Assembly: GCA_964596775.1 (NCBI GenBank)
Contig: CAZQVN010000031.1
Span: 1-41,160 of the forward strand
DNA from: CAZQVN01 sp964596775
GTDB lineage: Bacteria; Eisenbacteria; RBG-16-71-46; JABDJR01; JAWXBZ01
DNA length: 41,160 nucleotides
Reading direction: 5' to 3'
In this document: positions 1-8,133 of the stretch, piece after piece
Position numbering within the stretch: position 1 is the first letter of the stretch
How the letters are laid out: every line of letters begins with the position of its first letter
Made by a program: the position numbers and the translations under genes
Notes under the pieces: model-generated
Database searches by the model: none
What the model saw: the letters and a program-made list of their open reading frames with translations, nothing else
Told to the model about the DNA's origin: nothing

Positions 1-1
1 G

Positions 2-784
2 GATCTCCGCAACCGGATCAAGAACAAGATGATCCGGCCCACGACGATTCCGCAGTCGCTCCAGGAGCTGCAGATCGAGCAGGCGATCAGCCGCGAGGCG
101 CTCCGCCTGGCGCTGGTCCAGCACAAGGCCCTGGCCGTCGGGCTCAAGGGCGTGCAGCAGGAGCGGACGATATCCGACACGTTCAGCCAGACCGGTTCCG
201 GCGAAACGCTGGTCAGCATGGAGAGCCTGGCCCTCGTGGTCGGGTCCGGCGGCGTGCTGTCGCACGCGCCGCGCCGCGTGCAGGCGGCGATGATGATGAT
301 CGACGCGTTCCTGCCGGAATTCGACACCCAGCTCGCGGTCGACTCCATCTTCATGATGCCGCAGCTCGGCGTGCTCTCCACGAAGTACCCGAAGGCCGCC
401 GCCGAGGTGTTCGAAAAGGACTGCCTCATCCGCCTCGGCACCTGCCTGGCGCCGGTCGGTTCGGCGAAGGAGGGTCAGCCCTGCCTGAAGGTCACGCTCC
501 AGGGAGCGTCGGGCTCGGAAACGCGCGAGTTCACGTTCGGCGAAATGGGCTTGATGAAGCTCGGTTCCGGGCAGATGGCCAGGGCCACGCTGGAACCGGC
601 GAAGAACTTCGACATGGGCGAGGGGAAGGGCAAGACCCGCACTCTCGAAGTGGTCGGCGGCGAGGTCGGGGTGATCGTGGACTGCCGCGGCCGGCGCCCG
701 TTCGAACTTCCCGCGGACAATGCCACCCGCGTCAAGAAAGTGTCGGAGTGGAACAAGATTCTCGGCGTTTATCCCGGACTGTAA
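2..784 (+). CDS. glmL: GlmL/MutL-family ATPase, C-terminal part (5' end outside window)
   Basis: The frame is open from base 2, so this is the C-terminal ~260 residues of a longer protein. Seen: a glycine-rich VVGSGGVLSHAP stretch followed by a SIFMMPQLGVLS and a CLIRLGTCLAPVG segment. These are characteristic of the MutL/GlmL family, hydantoinase/actin-fold ATPases named for the gene next to B12-dependent glutamate mutase. Family members are usually 450-600 residues, so about half is missing. No glutamate mutase subunit is visible, so a role as mutase reactivator is only by family name; in many genomes this family occurs without the mutase. The next gene starts 14 bases downstream behind a GGAGG, so the two are very probably co-transcribed. 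This is unrelated to the mismatch-repair MutL. Confidence 0.8.
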   Translation, partial: DLRNRIKNKMIRPTTIPQSLQELQIEQAISREALRLALVQHKALAVGLKGVQQERTISDTFSQTGSGETLVSMESLALVVGSGGVLSHAPRRVQAAMMMIDAFLPEFDTQLAVDSIFMMPQLGVLSTKYPKAAAEVFEKDCLIRLGTCLAPVGSAKEGQPCLKVTLQGASGSETREFTFGEMGLMKLGSGQMARATLEPAKNFDMGEGKGKTRTLEVVGGEVGVIVDCRGRRPFELPADNATRVKKVSEWNKILGVYPGL

Positions 785-798
785 CGGAGGACTGAAAC

Positions 799-1920
799 GT
801 GGCTCATGCCTATACGCCCGGCCTGCGCGTTGCGGGACGGACACTGATCCAGAAGATGCGCCGGCTTCCGCTGTCCGGCGAAGTCGTCGTCAAGAAGGAC
901 GCCATCGTCGGCGCCGCGGACATCGTGGCCACCACCGACCTCCCCGGAAACGTGAAGACGGTCAACGTGGCCAACGTCCTCGGACTTCCGCCGGCCGACG
1001 TGCCCGGATCGATGATCCGGCAGATCGGCGACGTCGTGAAGGAGGGGGATGTCATCGCCTCCGCCAAGTCCTTCTTCGGCGTCTTCAAGTCGGAAGCGAA
1101 GGCGAACACGAACGGAAAGATCGAGGGTGTTTCGGAGGTCACCGGGCAGGTGACGATCCGGGAGGCGCCGATCCCGGTCGAGGTGGACGCCTACGTGGAC
1201 GGCAAGGTCGTCGAGGTGATGCCGAAGGAGGGGGTCGTCGTGGAAACGACGGGCGCCTTCATCCAGGGGATCTTCGGTGTCGGCGGCGAGCAGTACGGCA
1301 CGCTGAAGCGGATCGTCGACGGTCCCGACGTGGCGCTGACTCCCGACAGGATACCGGCGGACGCGAAGGGGCTGATCCTGATCGGCGGCTCCGAGGTGGA
1401 CCGGAAGACGATCGAAAAGGCGAAGCAGGCGGGAGCCCGGGGTCTCGTCGTCGGCGGCATCGATGCCGAGGAACTCCGCCTCCTGCTCGGCTACGATCTC
1501 GGCGTGGCCATCACCGGAAACGAGGAGATCGGCCTCACCGTGATCGTCACCGAGGGGTTCGGCCGGCTGACCATGGCCCGCAAGACGTTCGACCTGCTCT
1601 CGAAGATGGACGGTCGTCTGGCGTCCATCAACGGCGCCACCCAGATCCGGGCCGGCGTCCAGCGCCCCGAGATCATCGTTCCGGTTCTCGAGGAGTCGGC
1701 CCACTCGATCGAGGAGGGGTTTGTCGGCGGCCTGGAGATCGGCAGCCCGATCCGGGTCATCCGCGAGCCCTATTTCGGCCACCTGGGGACGGTCGCCGAG
1801 CTTCCGGCGGAGCTGCAGCCCCTGGAAACGGAGGCCAGCGTGCGCGTCCTCAAGGTCAAGTTCGCCGACGGATCGATCGCCACGGTGCCGCGGGCGAACG
1901 TGGAGATGATCGAGGGGTAG
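799..1920 (+). CDS. conserved protein of unknown function downstream of glmL
   Basis: 373 residues, GTG start with GGAGG at 786-790. I see no signal peptide or membrane segment. Residues ~75-130 (GDVVKEGDVIASAK followed by an NTNGKIEGVSEVTGQVTI stretch) have the look of a barrel-sandwich hybrid, as in biotinyl/lipoyl-like domains. The middle (~190-270) contains LILIGGSEVDRKTIEKA and GARGLVVGGIDAEEL, an alternating beta/alpha pattern with glycine-rich turns. The C-terminus (VRVLKVKFADGSIATVPRAN) resembles a small SH3/KOW-like barrel. These domain readings are inference. Close linkage with the GlmL-type ATPase suggests a shared role. I do not recognise a named family. Confidence 0.85.
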   Translation: MAHAYTPGLRVAGRTLIQKMRRLPLSGEVVVKKDAIVGAADIVATTDLPGNVKTVNVANVLGLPPADVPGSMIRQIGDVVKEGDVIASAKSFFGVFKSEAKANTNGKIEGVSEVTGQVTIREAPIPVEVDAYVDGKVVEVMPKEGVVVETTGAFIQGIFGVGGEQYGTLKRIVDGPDVALTPDRIPADAKGLILIGGSEVDRKTIEKAKQAGARGLVVGGIDAEELRLLLGYDLGVAITGNEEIGLTVIVTEGFGRLTMARKTFDLLSKMDGRLASINGATQIRAGVQRPEIIVPVLEESAHSIEEGFVGGLEIGSPIRVIREPYFGHLGTVAELPAELQPLETEASVRVLKVKFADGSIATVPRANVEMIEG

Positions 1921-1959
1921 CCATACCGGCGCGACAGTCAACCCATCGCGGGACGAGGT

Positions 1960-1994
1960 GTCGGGCGGCCTGACGTTTTTCGGGCCGCGCCGAC
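1960..1994 (+). terminator. imperfect GC-rich hairpin after the glmL pair
   Basis: GTCGGGCGGCC at 1960-1970 can pair imperfectly (one bulge) with GGCCGCGCCGAC at 1983-1994 across a 12-base loop that contains the T-run. There is no T-tract after the 3' arm, so it is not a classical intrinsic terminator; it may be a transcript-end stabiliser. It lies 40 bases past the stop of the preceding gene. Confidence 0.3.
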
Positions 1995-2087
1995 CCCTTC
2001 CGGCCCATCTTCCCGACACTCAAGGACTTACCCCCTCCTGCCGATAACGGACATGAACCCGGTGCGTCCCGCACGGGGGAGGAGTTC

Positions 2088-2480
2088 ATGTCCGGTCCGC
2101 ATCCGACATACGTTCCGACCACGTCCGGTCCCGTCCGGCGCGTCCTGCACGCGCTGGTAGCGGTTGCCGGCTGGGTCGTTTTCGCCTGGTTCTGGTGGCA
2201 TGTCTTCTACAGGACGCCTCCGGGCGAAGCCGTGCGGGGAGTGCTCATTCTCGGCCTGCTGCTTCTGCTCGCCGTGGCCGCCACGCTCGGCTGGATCCGT
2301 CACAACATCCGCCTGTTCCGGAACCGGAGCCGCCGCACGACCCCCCCGTTCGTCCGCCCCGACTTCGACCGCGATGTGCTCGGGCGCACCGTCCAGGCCC
2401 CGGCCTGGGAGGAGGTGCGCCTGGCGCCCGAGGTGGAAATCGAGATCACCGGGACGGCCAAGACGTACCGGGTCTTCTGA
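2088..2480 (+). CDS. pgaD: PgaD-like small inner-membrane protein
   Basis: 130 residues, ATG start with a strong GGAGGAG seven bases upstream. Two hydrophobic segments (about residues 18-40 and 50-70) are followed by a basic loop and a cytoplasmic tail rich in charged residues. This is the size and topology of PgaD, the small partner that activates the glycosyltransferase PgaC for poly-beta-1,6-N-acetylglucosamine synthesis. Its stop codon overlaps the start of the pgaC-like gene (TGATG), so the two are translationally coupled. In the E. coli pgaABCD operon pgaD follows pgaC; here the order is reversed. The assignment rests on size, topology and context more than on a diagnostic motif. Confidence 0.65.
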   Translation: MSGPHPTYVPTTSGPVRRVLHALVAVAGWVVFAWFWWHVFYRTPPGEAVRGVLILGLLLLLAVAATLGWIRHNIRLFRNRSRRTTPPFVRPDFDRDVLGRTVQAPAWEEVRLAPEVEIEITGTAKTYRVF

Positions 2481-3709
2481 TGCTTTACGCCGCGCTGCTC
2501 ATCTTCTTCGCGTTCTACCCGGTCCTCTCGAGCCTCATCTGGGTGGCCACGTCGATGCTCTACTACTTCCGCCGCGAGGCGGGCGAAATCGACCGCGACC
2601 TCTACCACCTCGAGGAGTTTCCGCTGGTCAGCGTTCTCATCCCCGCGCACAACGAGGAGCGGACGATCACCCGGACACTGTCCGGCGTGCTGGCCATGGA
2701 CTACCCGTTCATGGAGATCGTCGTGGTGGACGACGCCTCCACGGACGGCACGCTGGCGGCGATCGCGCCGTTCGTGCAGCGCGGGGAGGTCCGCGTCGTC
2801 AAGAAGCGGGTGAACGAGGGGAAGGCGATGGCGATGAACGACGCCGTCCCCTGCCTGAACGGGGAGATCGTCCTGATCATGGACGCCGACGCGGTGCCCG
2901 ACCGTGAACTCCTGCGCTGGATCGTGCCGCACTTCGAATCGCCCCGTGTCGGCGGCGTCACCGGGAATCCGCGGGTGGCGAACCGCGATTCGTTCCTCGC
3001 CAAGCTGCAGGTCATCGAGTTCACGTCGATCGTCAGCCTGCTCCGGCGCGCCCAGCGCGTCTGGGGGCGCCTGCTCACGATGTCCGGGGTCGTCGGCGCG
3101 TTCCGCCGCACCGCGCTGATCGACGTGGGGCTCTATTCCCCGGAGATGGCCACCGAGGACATCGACATCACCTGGAAACTGCAGCGCCGCTTCTACGACG
3201 TCCGCTTCGAGCCGCGGGCCGTGGTGTGGATGCAGGTTCCGGCCACCTGCGGCGACCTCTTCCGCCAGCGCATGCGCTGGGCGCGCGGCCTCGCCCAGGT
3301 GCTCCGCCGTCACATCGGATCGACGCTTTTCGACTGGAAGCACCGCCGGTTCTGGCCGGTGATCGGCGAATCGCTGCTGTCCATCGCCTGGGCGTACTGT
3401 GCGGTGGCGTTGACCGCGCTCTGGACGGTGTCGCAGTTCACCGGGGTGCCGATCCCCGGCGTCAGCCCGATCCCGAACTGGTGGGGGATGCTCATCGCCA
3501 CCTGCTGCCTGCTCCAGCTCCTGGCCGGCGTCCTGATCGAGCGTCACTACGACCGGAGCATCACACCGTACTACGGGATCGCCGTGCTTTACCCGATCGT
3601 CTACTGGCTGGTGATGGTGGTGGTCACGGTCACCGGGACTCCCCTGGGCCTGTTCGGGAGGCTCGAGCGGGGGAGCGTGTCGCGGTGGAGGACGCCGCGG
3701 GGGGCGTAG
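2480..3709 (+). CDS. pgaC: PgaC/IcaA-like family 2 glycosyltransferase (exopolysaccharide synthase)
   Basis: 409 residues. The ATG at 2480 is chosen because it overlaps the preceding stop and gives a normal N-terminal membrane segment; the frame stays open further upstream in the PgaD coding region. Seen: N-terminal TM helix (~1-25), GT2 domain starting VSVLIPAHNEE, VVVDDASTDGT, the DxD-type IMDADAVPD, the acceptor-site TEDIDITWKLQRR, and the processive-enzyme motif RQRMRW (QxxRW type). Three C-terminal TM helices follow. This is the architecture of synthases that polymerise UDP-GlcNAc at the inner membrane (PgaC, IcaA) or hyaluronan/cellulose relatives. No pgaA (export porin) or pgaB (deacetylase) is visible nearby, so the polymer and its export route are uncertain. 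Confidence 0.85.
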   Translation: MLYAALLIFFAFYPVLSSLIWVATSMLYYFRREAGEIDRDLYHLEEFPLVSVLIPAHNEERTITRTLSGVLAMDYPFMEIVVVDDASTDGTLAAIAPFVQRGEVRVVKKRVNEGKAMAMNDAVPCLNGEIVLIMDADAVPDRELLRWIVPHFESPRVGGVTGNPRVANRDSFLAKLQVIEFTSIVSLLRRAQRVWGRLLTMSGVVGAFRRTALIDVGLYSPEMATEDIDITWKLQRRFYDVRFEPRAVVWMQVPATCGDLFRQRMRWARGLAQVLRRHIGSTLFDWKHRRFWPVIGESLLSIAWAYCAVALTALWTVSQFTGVPIPGVSPIPNWWGMLIATCCLLQLLAGVLIERHYDRSITPYYGIAVLYPIVYWLVMVVVTVTGTPLGLFGRLERGSVSRWRTPRGA

Positions 3710-3725
3710 CGGTCTTCCCGGGGCG

Positions 3726-5657
3726 CTATCCCGTGAGCTCCGCAACCGCCCGCCACGCCTCGTCGATCGCCGCGTCGGTGTACGCATAGGCGGCCGCGTC
3801 GGCGTTGGCGATGGCGATCCGGCCGTGGCGGCGCCGGGCCCTGAGGCACGGCTGGTCCTCCGTCTTTCCTTCCCGCCAGAACGCATCCCACAGCGAGTTG
3901 TACTGGTAGGCGTAACCGTGGGGCCACCGGTTGGCGGTGATCGCCTCGATGTCCCGCGCGGGGTCGAAACCGCCCGCCCCGAGCATGCGGGCCAGCTGGT
4001 CGCGGAGGTTCCGTTCGATATCGTCGAAGGTCGTCGTGAGCAGTTCCAGGCGGCCGACCCGGTGCTGGTCGCGCGCGGACAGGCCGGGTCGGCAGGGGGT
4101 CCTCTCCATGTTGACGACGATCGCCTCGTCGGGGAGCCTGGAGCAGCCGTAGGATCCGATGCTTACCGGCATGTCGAGGCCGGCGGACGTGTGATACGAA
4201 CCGGGAGCGTGGATTCCCGACACGCCCAGTTTCCGGAAGGACGTCCAGTTCCGTATCAGCACGTTCGTGTAGAGCAGGGGAACCTTGGCCGCGGAGTGCA
4301 GGGCCGCCTTCTGCGCCTCCGGGAGTTCCGGGCAGAGGTGGGGAATGACCGCGTGCCAGCAGGCCAGGATGCAGTTCTTCGCATGCACCGTCTCCAGTTT
4401 TCCGCCCCGCGCGTACACGACCTCGACGTTCGACGACCCGGCCTTTCCGGCGTGGCGGACCCTGACGGCCGTGCTGTCGAGACGGATGCGTGCCGCGGAT
4501 CCCGGCGCGTCGAGGCGCCCGTAGTCCACGGCGGCGGTCACGATGTCGTCGGCGGTCGAGCCGGGAATCGCGGCGGGGATCAGGTCCCGCACGAGCAGAC
4601 GCGCCACCGACGCGTTGCCGTCGGGAAAGTGGAAGAAGTAGTGCTCCGCCTCGGCGTTCGGAATGGCGTCCCGCCCCATGCCCGGTCCGGGCGACGGATC
4701 CAGGTTCATCCCGTCGAACCCGGGAAGACCGAGCCCCCAGGCGTCCTGGGCCGACACCGCGTCGATGCCGACACCGTACAGGCTGTGTGTCCGCGCCTGG
4801 AAGAAGGGAAGAACGCCGGAATCCAGCCGGGCGACCTCGGTGAGAAACCTCGAGTAGCTGGTCCGGGCGAGCCGTGACTTCTTCTCCGCATCCGTGAGGC
4901 CCGGCAGGAAGTCGATGTTCGTTCCGAAGATCCCGCGGATGTCGCGGCGGACGGCGGGGGAGAGCGGCGCCGTCTCGAACTCCTTCCAGCGATCCCGGGC
5001 GGTCGTCGAGTTCCCCGCGGTCGGATCCGGCAGCAGACGGTCGGACCCGAACGTCTCGCGGTCGAAGAAAAGTGCCGGGCCGAGGCCGAGACTGCGATAG
5101 AGGTCCGCGTCGTGAACCGCCTCGAAACGCGCGACGTCGATCCCGAGGTCGCGGATCAGGTCGCGGGCGACGCGGCTGTACGGCGCCGGGCTGTCGATCG
5201 ACCAGGTGCCGCCGAAGGCCATCCGCATCCCGGCGCCGCGGCGGAATTCGTTGCGTTTCGCGTGACCGCCGAAGTCGTCGTGATTGTCCAGGATGAGGAT
5301 CCGGGCCTGCGGTCCGGTGCGCCGCCGGAAGAAGCGAGCCGCCGAGAGTCCGGACAGGCCGGCGCCGACCACGACGAGGTCGTAGTTTTCGCCGGTATCC
5401 CGGGGCGATCCCCCGCGCGACCAGAGCGTCCCGTCACGAAGCGCGTGAGCCGCCTCGTAGGAGCCCTCATGGCTGCCCCGCAGGCCGGTGAGGGCCGGAG
5501 GATAGGATTCCGGCCCCGGGCCCGGACCGGCGGCGCGGGCGGCGGCTTCGAGTTGTCCGGCCGCGGCGAGCGCGCCGGCGCCCACGAGGATTCCGTTCAG
5601 AAAGTCGCGCCGCGAAATGGACCGGTTCATTCCCAGGTTGCGATCACGGCCGTTCAC
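3726..5657 (-). CDS. FAD-dependent oxidoreductase, spermidine-dehydrogenase-like, Tat-exported
   Basis: 643 residues. The GTG start at 5657 has GAGGAAA at good distance; an in-frame ATG at 5630 is the alternative. The N-terminus carries a twin-arginine signal (SRRDFLNG, then a hydrophobic stretch), so the folded flavoprotein should be exported to the periplasm. The FAD-binding Rossmann motif is VVVGAGLSGLSAARFF, followed by ILILDNHDDFGGHAKRNEF, which closely matches my memory of the SpdH family (spermidine dehydrogenase of Pseudomonas), as does the length. The substrate is not certain from sequence. It is the last gene of a PadR/membrane-protein/oxidoreductase run with 13 bases to the preceding stop, and it ends convergently 16 bases from the pgaC-like gene. 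Confidence 0.8.
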   Translation of the reverse strand: MNGRDRNLGMNRSISRRDFLNGILVGAGALAAAGQLEAAARAAGPGPGPESYPPALTGLRGSHEGSYEAAHALRDGTLWSRGGSPRDTGENYDLVVVGAGLSGLSAARFFRRRTGPQARILILDNHDDFGGHAKRNEFRRGAGMRMAFGGTWSIDSPAPYSRVARDLIRDLGIDVARFEAVHDADLYRSLGLGPALFFDRETFGSDRLLPDPTAGNSTTARDRWKEFETAPLSPAVRRDIRGIFGTNIDFLPGLTDAEKKSRLARTSYSRFLTEVARLDSGVLPFFQARTHSLYGVGIDAVSAQDAWGLGLPGFDGMNLDPSPGPGMGRDAIPNAEAEHYFFHFPDGNASVARLLVRDLIPAAIPGSTADDIVTAAVDYGRLDAPGSAARIRLDSTAVRVRHAGKAGSSNVEVVYARGGKLETVHAKNCILACWHAVIPHLCPELPEAQKAALHSAAKVPLLYTNVLIRNWTSFRKLGVSGIHAPGSYHTSAGLDMPVSIGSYGCSRLPDEAIVVNMERTPCRPGLSARDQHRVGRLELLTTTFDDIERNLRDQLARMLGAGGFDPARDIEAITANRWPHGYAYQYNSLWDAFWREGKTEDQPCLRARRRHGRIAIANADAAAYAYTDAAIDEAWRAVAELTG

Positions 5658-5670
5658 GGGCGTTTCCTCA

Positions 5671-7032
5671 TCACCGGAATCCGAAAATCAGCGGAAACAG
5701 GACCACCACCACCGCCGCCCAGAGGGAATAGACCGGAAGGTACGAGGTCTGCCACCGCTCCAGCGCGCCGAACGGTGCCCGGCCGCGGAGGAACCGCGCG
5801 TAGAGCCATGCCGACACGGCCAGGTTGACGAGCAGGACGAGGTTCTCGCCGAGCGCCGCGGTGCGGTTCGGCGTGAAGCCGAAGTCGGAGATCCGCCCGG
5901 CGATGGCGGCCAGCGCCACCAGGTCCACGATGAGCGCGGCCGCCACCAGCGTGAACTGGAGGACGTCGAACGCGCCGGGGGGTGCCAGGGGGTCCCGGGC
6001 CGAGACGGAATAGAGAAGGAGGCCGAGCACGATCACCAGCAGGAGGTCGAAGCCGATCAGGACCTCGCGCTGGACGTCGATGCCGCGCCCGGTCCAGATC
6101 ATGGTGCCGAGAAAGACCATGAGCACCAGCGTGAACAACGGAGTGAACAGCCGGGTGAGGACCGGCGCCATGTTCTCGATCACTCCCTGCTTTGCCTCGA
6201 CCAGCCAGGATCCGACGAGCACCGCGCCCATCGCCCCGCAGGGGAGCAGCCACTCGCTGATGAGCCGTTCCGCGTCGAGGCCGATCGCCTGGAACATCGC
6301 CACGGTGAACATCGACAGCACGCCGCCGCCGAGCGCGATCAGCACGTAGTAGATGAAGAGCTCGCCGGAAAACCGGACGAAGTTCATCCGCTCCGCGGCA
6401 TCCTTCCAGCGGAGTCCCGCGTAGGACAGGCCGACGGCCAGCCAGAGGGCGATGGGAAGGTGAATTCCCGAGAGGACCAGCGTGTGGCTGTCGCGCGGAA
6501 AGGGGTAGAGGTTGACCACCGCGGCTCCCGCGCCGTAGGGGATCAACAGCCGCAGGAAGCCCGACACGGACACGCCCCGCTTCCAGGCCAGGTAGGCGGT
6601 GAGGAACGGAAGGACGAAGAACGCGAAGTTGCGGAAGTAGAACTGCATCGACGCATCGCCGAGCCGCAGGCCGAAGAGTTCCGGGATCTTGATGGCCGCC
6701 GCGGAGGCCACGGCGAGGAGCAGGACCACGAGCGGCTCGCCCCGCGACGGTTTTGATCCGGCGTCGTCGCCGCCGAGCATGAGTTGCCGCCACAGGCGCT
6801 CGGAGTGCTCCCGGGCAAACTCGCGGGAGAGTTCGTTCACGCTGCCGACCCGCTTGACCGCGATCAGGAATGCCTCGTCGGCGGTGAGGCCGGCGGCGGT
6901 GAGCGTGTCGATCTCGTCGCGCAGGTGTCCTTCCAGTTCCTCCACGTCGGCGCCGGATATGGCCTGCCCGCGGGCGATGAATGCCCGCCACGCCGCAATC
7001 CGGGGTTCGATGACTTCAGCATCCACGGTCAA
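5671..7032 (-). CDS. multi-pass membrane protein with N-terminal permease-prefix-like domain
   Basis: 453 residues, TTG start at 7032 (in-frame GTG at 7026 is an alternative). The first ~85 residues form a charged helical bundle: a helix of about 20 residues, then VEELEGHLRDEI and LTADEAFLIAVKRVGS. This is the pattern of the permease prefix domain that often sits next to PadR regulators. About eleven hydrophobic segments follow to the C-terminus. There are no ATP-binding or transporter signature motifs that I recognise. The gene starts 3 bases after the padR stop, so PadR very probably controls it. Substrate or function unknown. Confidence 0.75.
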   Translation of the reverse strand: MTVDAEVIEPRIAAWRAFIARGQAISGADVEELEGHLRDEIDTLTAAGLTADEAFLIAVKRVGSVNELSREFAREHSERLWRQLMLGGDDAGSKPSRGEPLVVLLLAVASAAAIKIPELFGLRLGDASMQFYFRNFAFFVLPFLTAYLAWKRGVSVSGFLRLLIPYGAGAAVVNLYPFPRDSHTLVLSGIHLPIALWLAVGLSYAGLRWKDAAERMNFVRFSGELFIYYVLIALGGGVLSMFTVAMFQAIGLDAERLISEWLLPCGAMGAVLVGSWLVEAKQGVIENMAPVLTRLFTPLFTLVLMVFLGTMIWTGRGIDVQREVLIGFDLLLVIVLGLLLYSVSARDPLAPPGAFDVLQFTLVAAALIVDLVALAAIAGRISDFGFTPNRTAALGENLVLLVNLAVSAWLYARFLRGRAPFGALERWQTSYLPVYSLWAAVVVVLFPLIFGFR

Positions 7033-7035
7033 TGG

Positions 7036-7404
7036 TCAGCATCCTTTCGGGAGGGGGTCGGTGTCCAGCCGCGCTGAGAGGTCCGACCAGATTTTGTGGA
7101 GTGCCTCGTCGACGGCCTGCCACTGCCTGCGCTCGACGGCGAGTTGCTCTGTTCCCTGGCGGGTGATCCGGTAGTACTTGCGCCGCCGCCCCGTTTCCGA
7201 CTTCCCCCATTTCCCGGCGATGAAGCCGAGCCGTTCGAGCCGGTGCAGCACCGGGTAGAGCATGCCGTCGCTCCACTCGAGGCGACCGCCCGAGAGTTCG
7301 CTGACCCGCTTGAGGATGGCGTAGCCGTAGCTGTCCTGTTCGGCGAGGATCGCCAGGACGAGCGGGGTGGCCGAGGCCGCGACAAGATCCTTGTTGATGT
7401 CCAT
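7036..7404 (-). CDS. PadR-family transcriptional regulator
   Basis: 122 residues from the ATG at 7404. The reading frame is open further upstream to 7443, but that extension would run through the inverted repeat at 7418-7438, so I place the start after it. Winged-helix domain: ATPLVLAILAEQDSYGYAIL, EWSDGMLYPVLHRLERLGFI and GRRRKYYRITRQG (wing). A short C-terminal helix (QWQAVDEALHKIW) follows as the dimerisation part of the short PadR class. PadR proteins usually repress their own operon and are released by small hydrophobic or phenolic ligands. The operon here would be padR, membrane protein, SpdH-like oxidoreductase. No clear Shine-Dalgarno precedes the ATG. Confidence 0.9.
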   Translation of the reverse strand: MDINKDLVAASATPLVLAILAEQDSYGYAILKRVSELSGGRLEWSDGMLYPVLHRLERLGFIAGKWGKSETGRRRKYYRITRQGTEQLAVERRQWQAVDEALHKIWSDLSARLDTDPLPKGC

Positions 7405-7417
7405 ACCAAGAAGCACG

Positions 7418-7438
7418 ATACATTGAGGTGCTATGTAT
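7418..7438 (-). promoter_or_regulatory. perfect inverted repeat, likely PadR operator
   Basis: ATACAT-N9-ATGTAT, a perfect 6-bp inverted repeat located 14 bases upstream of the padR ATG. PadR-family proteins typically bind ATGT/ACAT-type dyads close to their own promoter, so autoregulation is the natural reading. Binding is inferred. Confidence 0.65.
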
Positions 7439-7446
7439 GTCAACGG

Positions 7447-7470
7447 AAAAAAAACCGTCGCCGACCCGGT
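7447..7470 (-). terminator. possible intrinsic terminator after the yfiR-like gene
   Basis: On the minus strand an ACCG/CGGT arm pair with a 9-base loop is followed directly by a run of eight T. It lies about 55 bases beyond the stop of the yfiR-like gene. The stem is only 4 bp, so the call rests mostly on the T-run and its position at the operon end. Confidence 0.3.
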
Positions 7471-7525
7471 GGTTCAGAGAGATGGCCCGCGAAGCCGGCG
7501 TGACCGCACGGGGCGCGGACAACTG

Positions 7526-8092
7526 TTACCGGTTCTGGAAGTGGACCTTTCGGGCGAGGCCGAGCATCTGCGAACTGACGACCAGGCTCTCGACCTCGGT
7601 GGAGGCATAGTTGATGTCGAAGGTGATCCGGCCGTCGACCTGGATCAGCTGGATCGTGCCGCCGGCCTCCATGAAGTTTCGCCCGCGGCTGATGGTGAGG
7701 ACCGATCGTCCGCGGAGACGGTTCAGCTGGCCGGCGACATGATCCGCCCCCGAGTCGCCGAAAAACAGGATGTCGGGGTATCCGGTGTAGACGTCCGCCG
7801 TCGATTTCCGGACGCGGAAGGCGTGTCCGCCGCCCCGCTTGGACTCGAGTCCCGAGACCAGCAGTCCATGAAGCTCCTCGTCGTCCAGAACAACCACCTC
7901 GAGGGTGTCCCGCCGTGATCCGGCCGGCCACCTCACGAACTTCGTGAAGTTGTAGACGTACGCGGCCACGACCTGACGCTCGGTCAGGTCCGGCTCGTTC
8001 GCGCGGGAGTCCTGGACCGGCGCAAAGGCAGCCTGCAGGAGGAGGGCGACGGCCAGGGCCCGACCTGCCCTGCCGATCCTCAGCCGCTGCAT
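7526..8092 (-). CDS. YfiR-family (DUF4154) periplasmic protein, copy 1
   Basis: 188 residues from the ATG at 8092, which has GGAGGAG just upstream; the frame continues upstream without support. Signal peptide to about residue 30 (ALAVALLLQAAFA). The mature protein opens with the family signature AAYVYNFTKFVRWP and ends with the conserved SSQMLGLARKV block. YfiR of Pseudomonas is a periplasmic repressor that binds the CHASE8 domain of the diguanylate cyclase YfiN. Here the gene is last in an operon with a TonB receptor and a CHASE8 histidine kinase, so the kinase is the likely partner (inference). The mature region has no cysteine, so the disulfide-based redox control described for Pseudomonas YfiR cannot apply. 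Confidence 0.85.
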   Translation of the reverse strand: MQRLRIGRAGRALAVALLLQAAFAPVQDSRANEPDLTERQVVAAYVYNFTKFVRWPAGSRRDTLEVVVLDDEELHGLLVSGLESKRGGGHAFRVRKSTADVYTGYPDILFFGDSGADHVAGQLNRLRGRSVLTISRGRNFMEAGGTIQLIQVDGRITFDINYASTEVESLVVSSQMLGLARKVHFQNR

Positions 8093-8133
8093 GACTCTCC
8101 TCCCTGATCGATTGCGGAGCATCGGGGCGTTCC

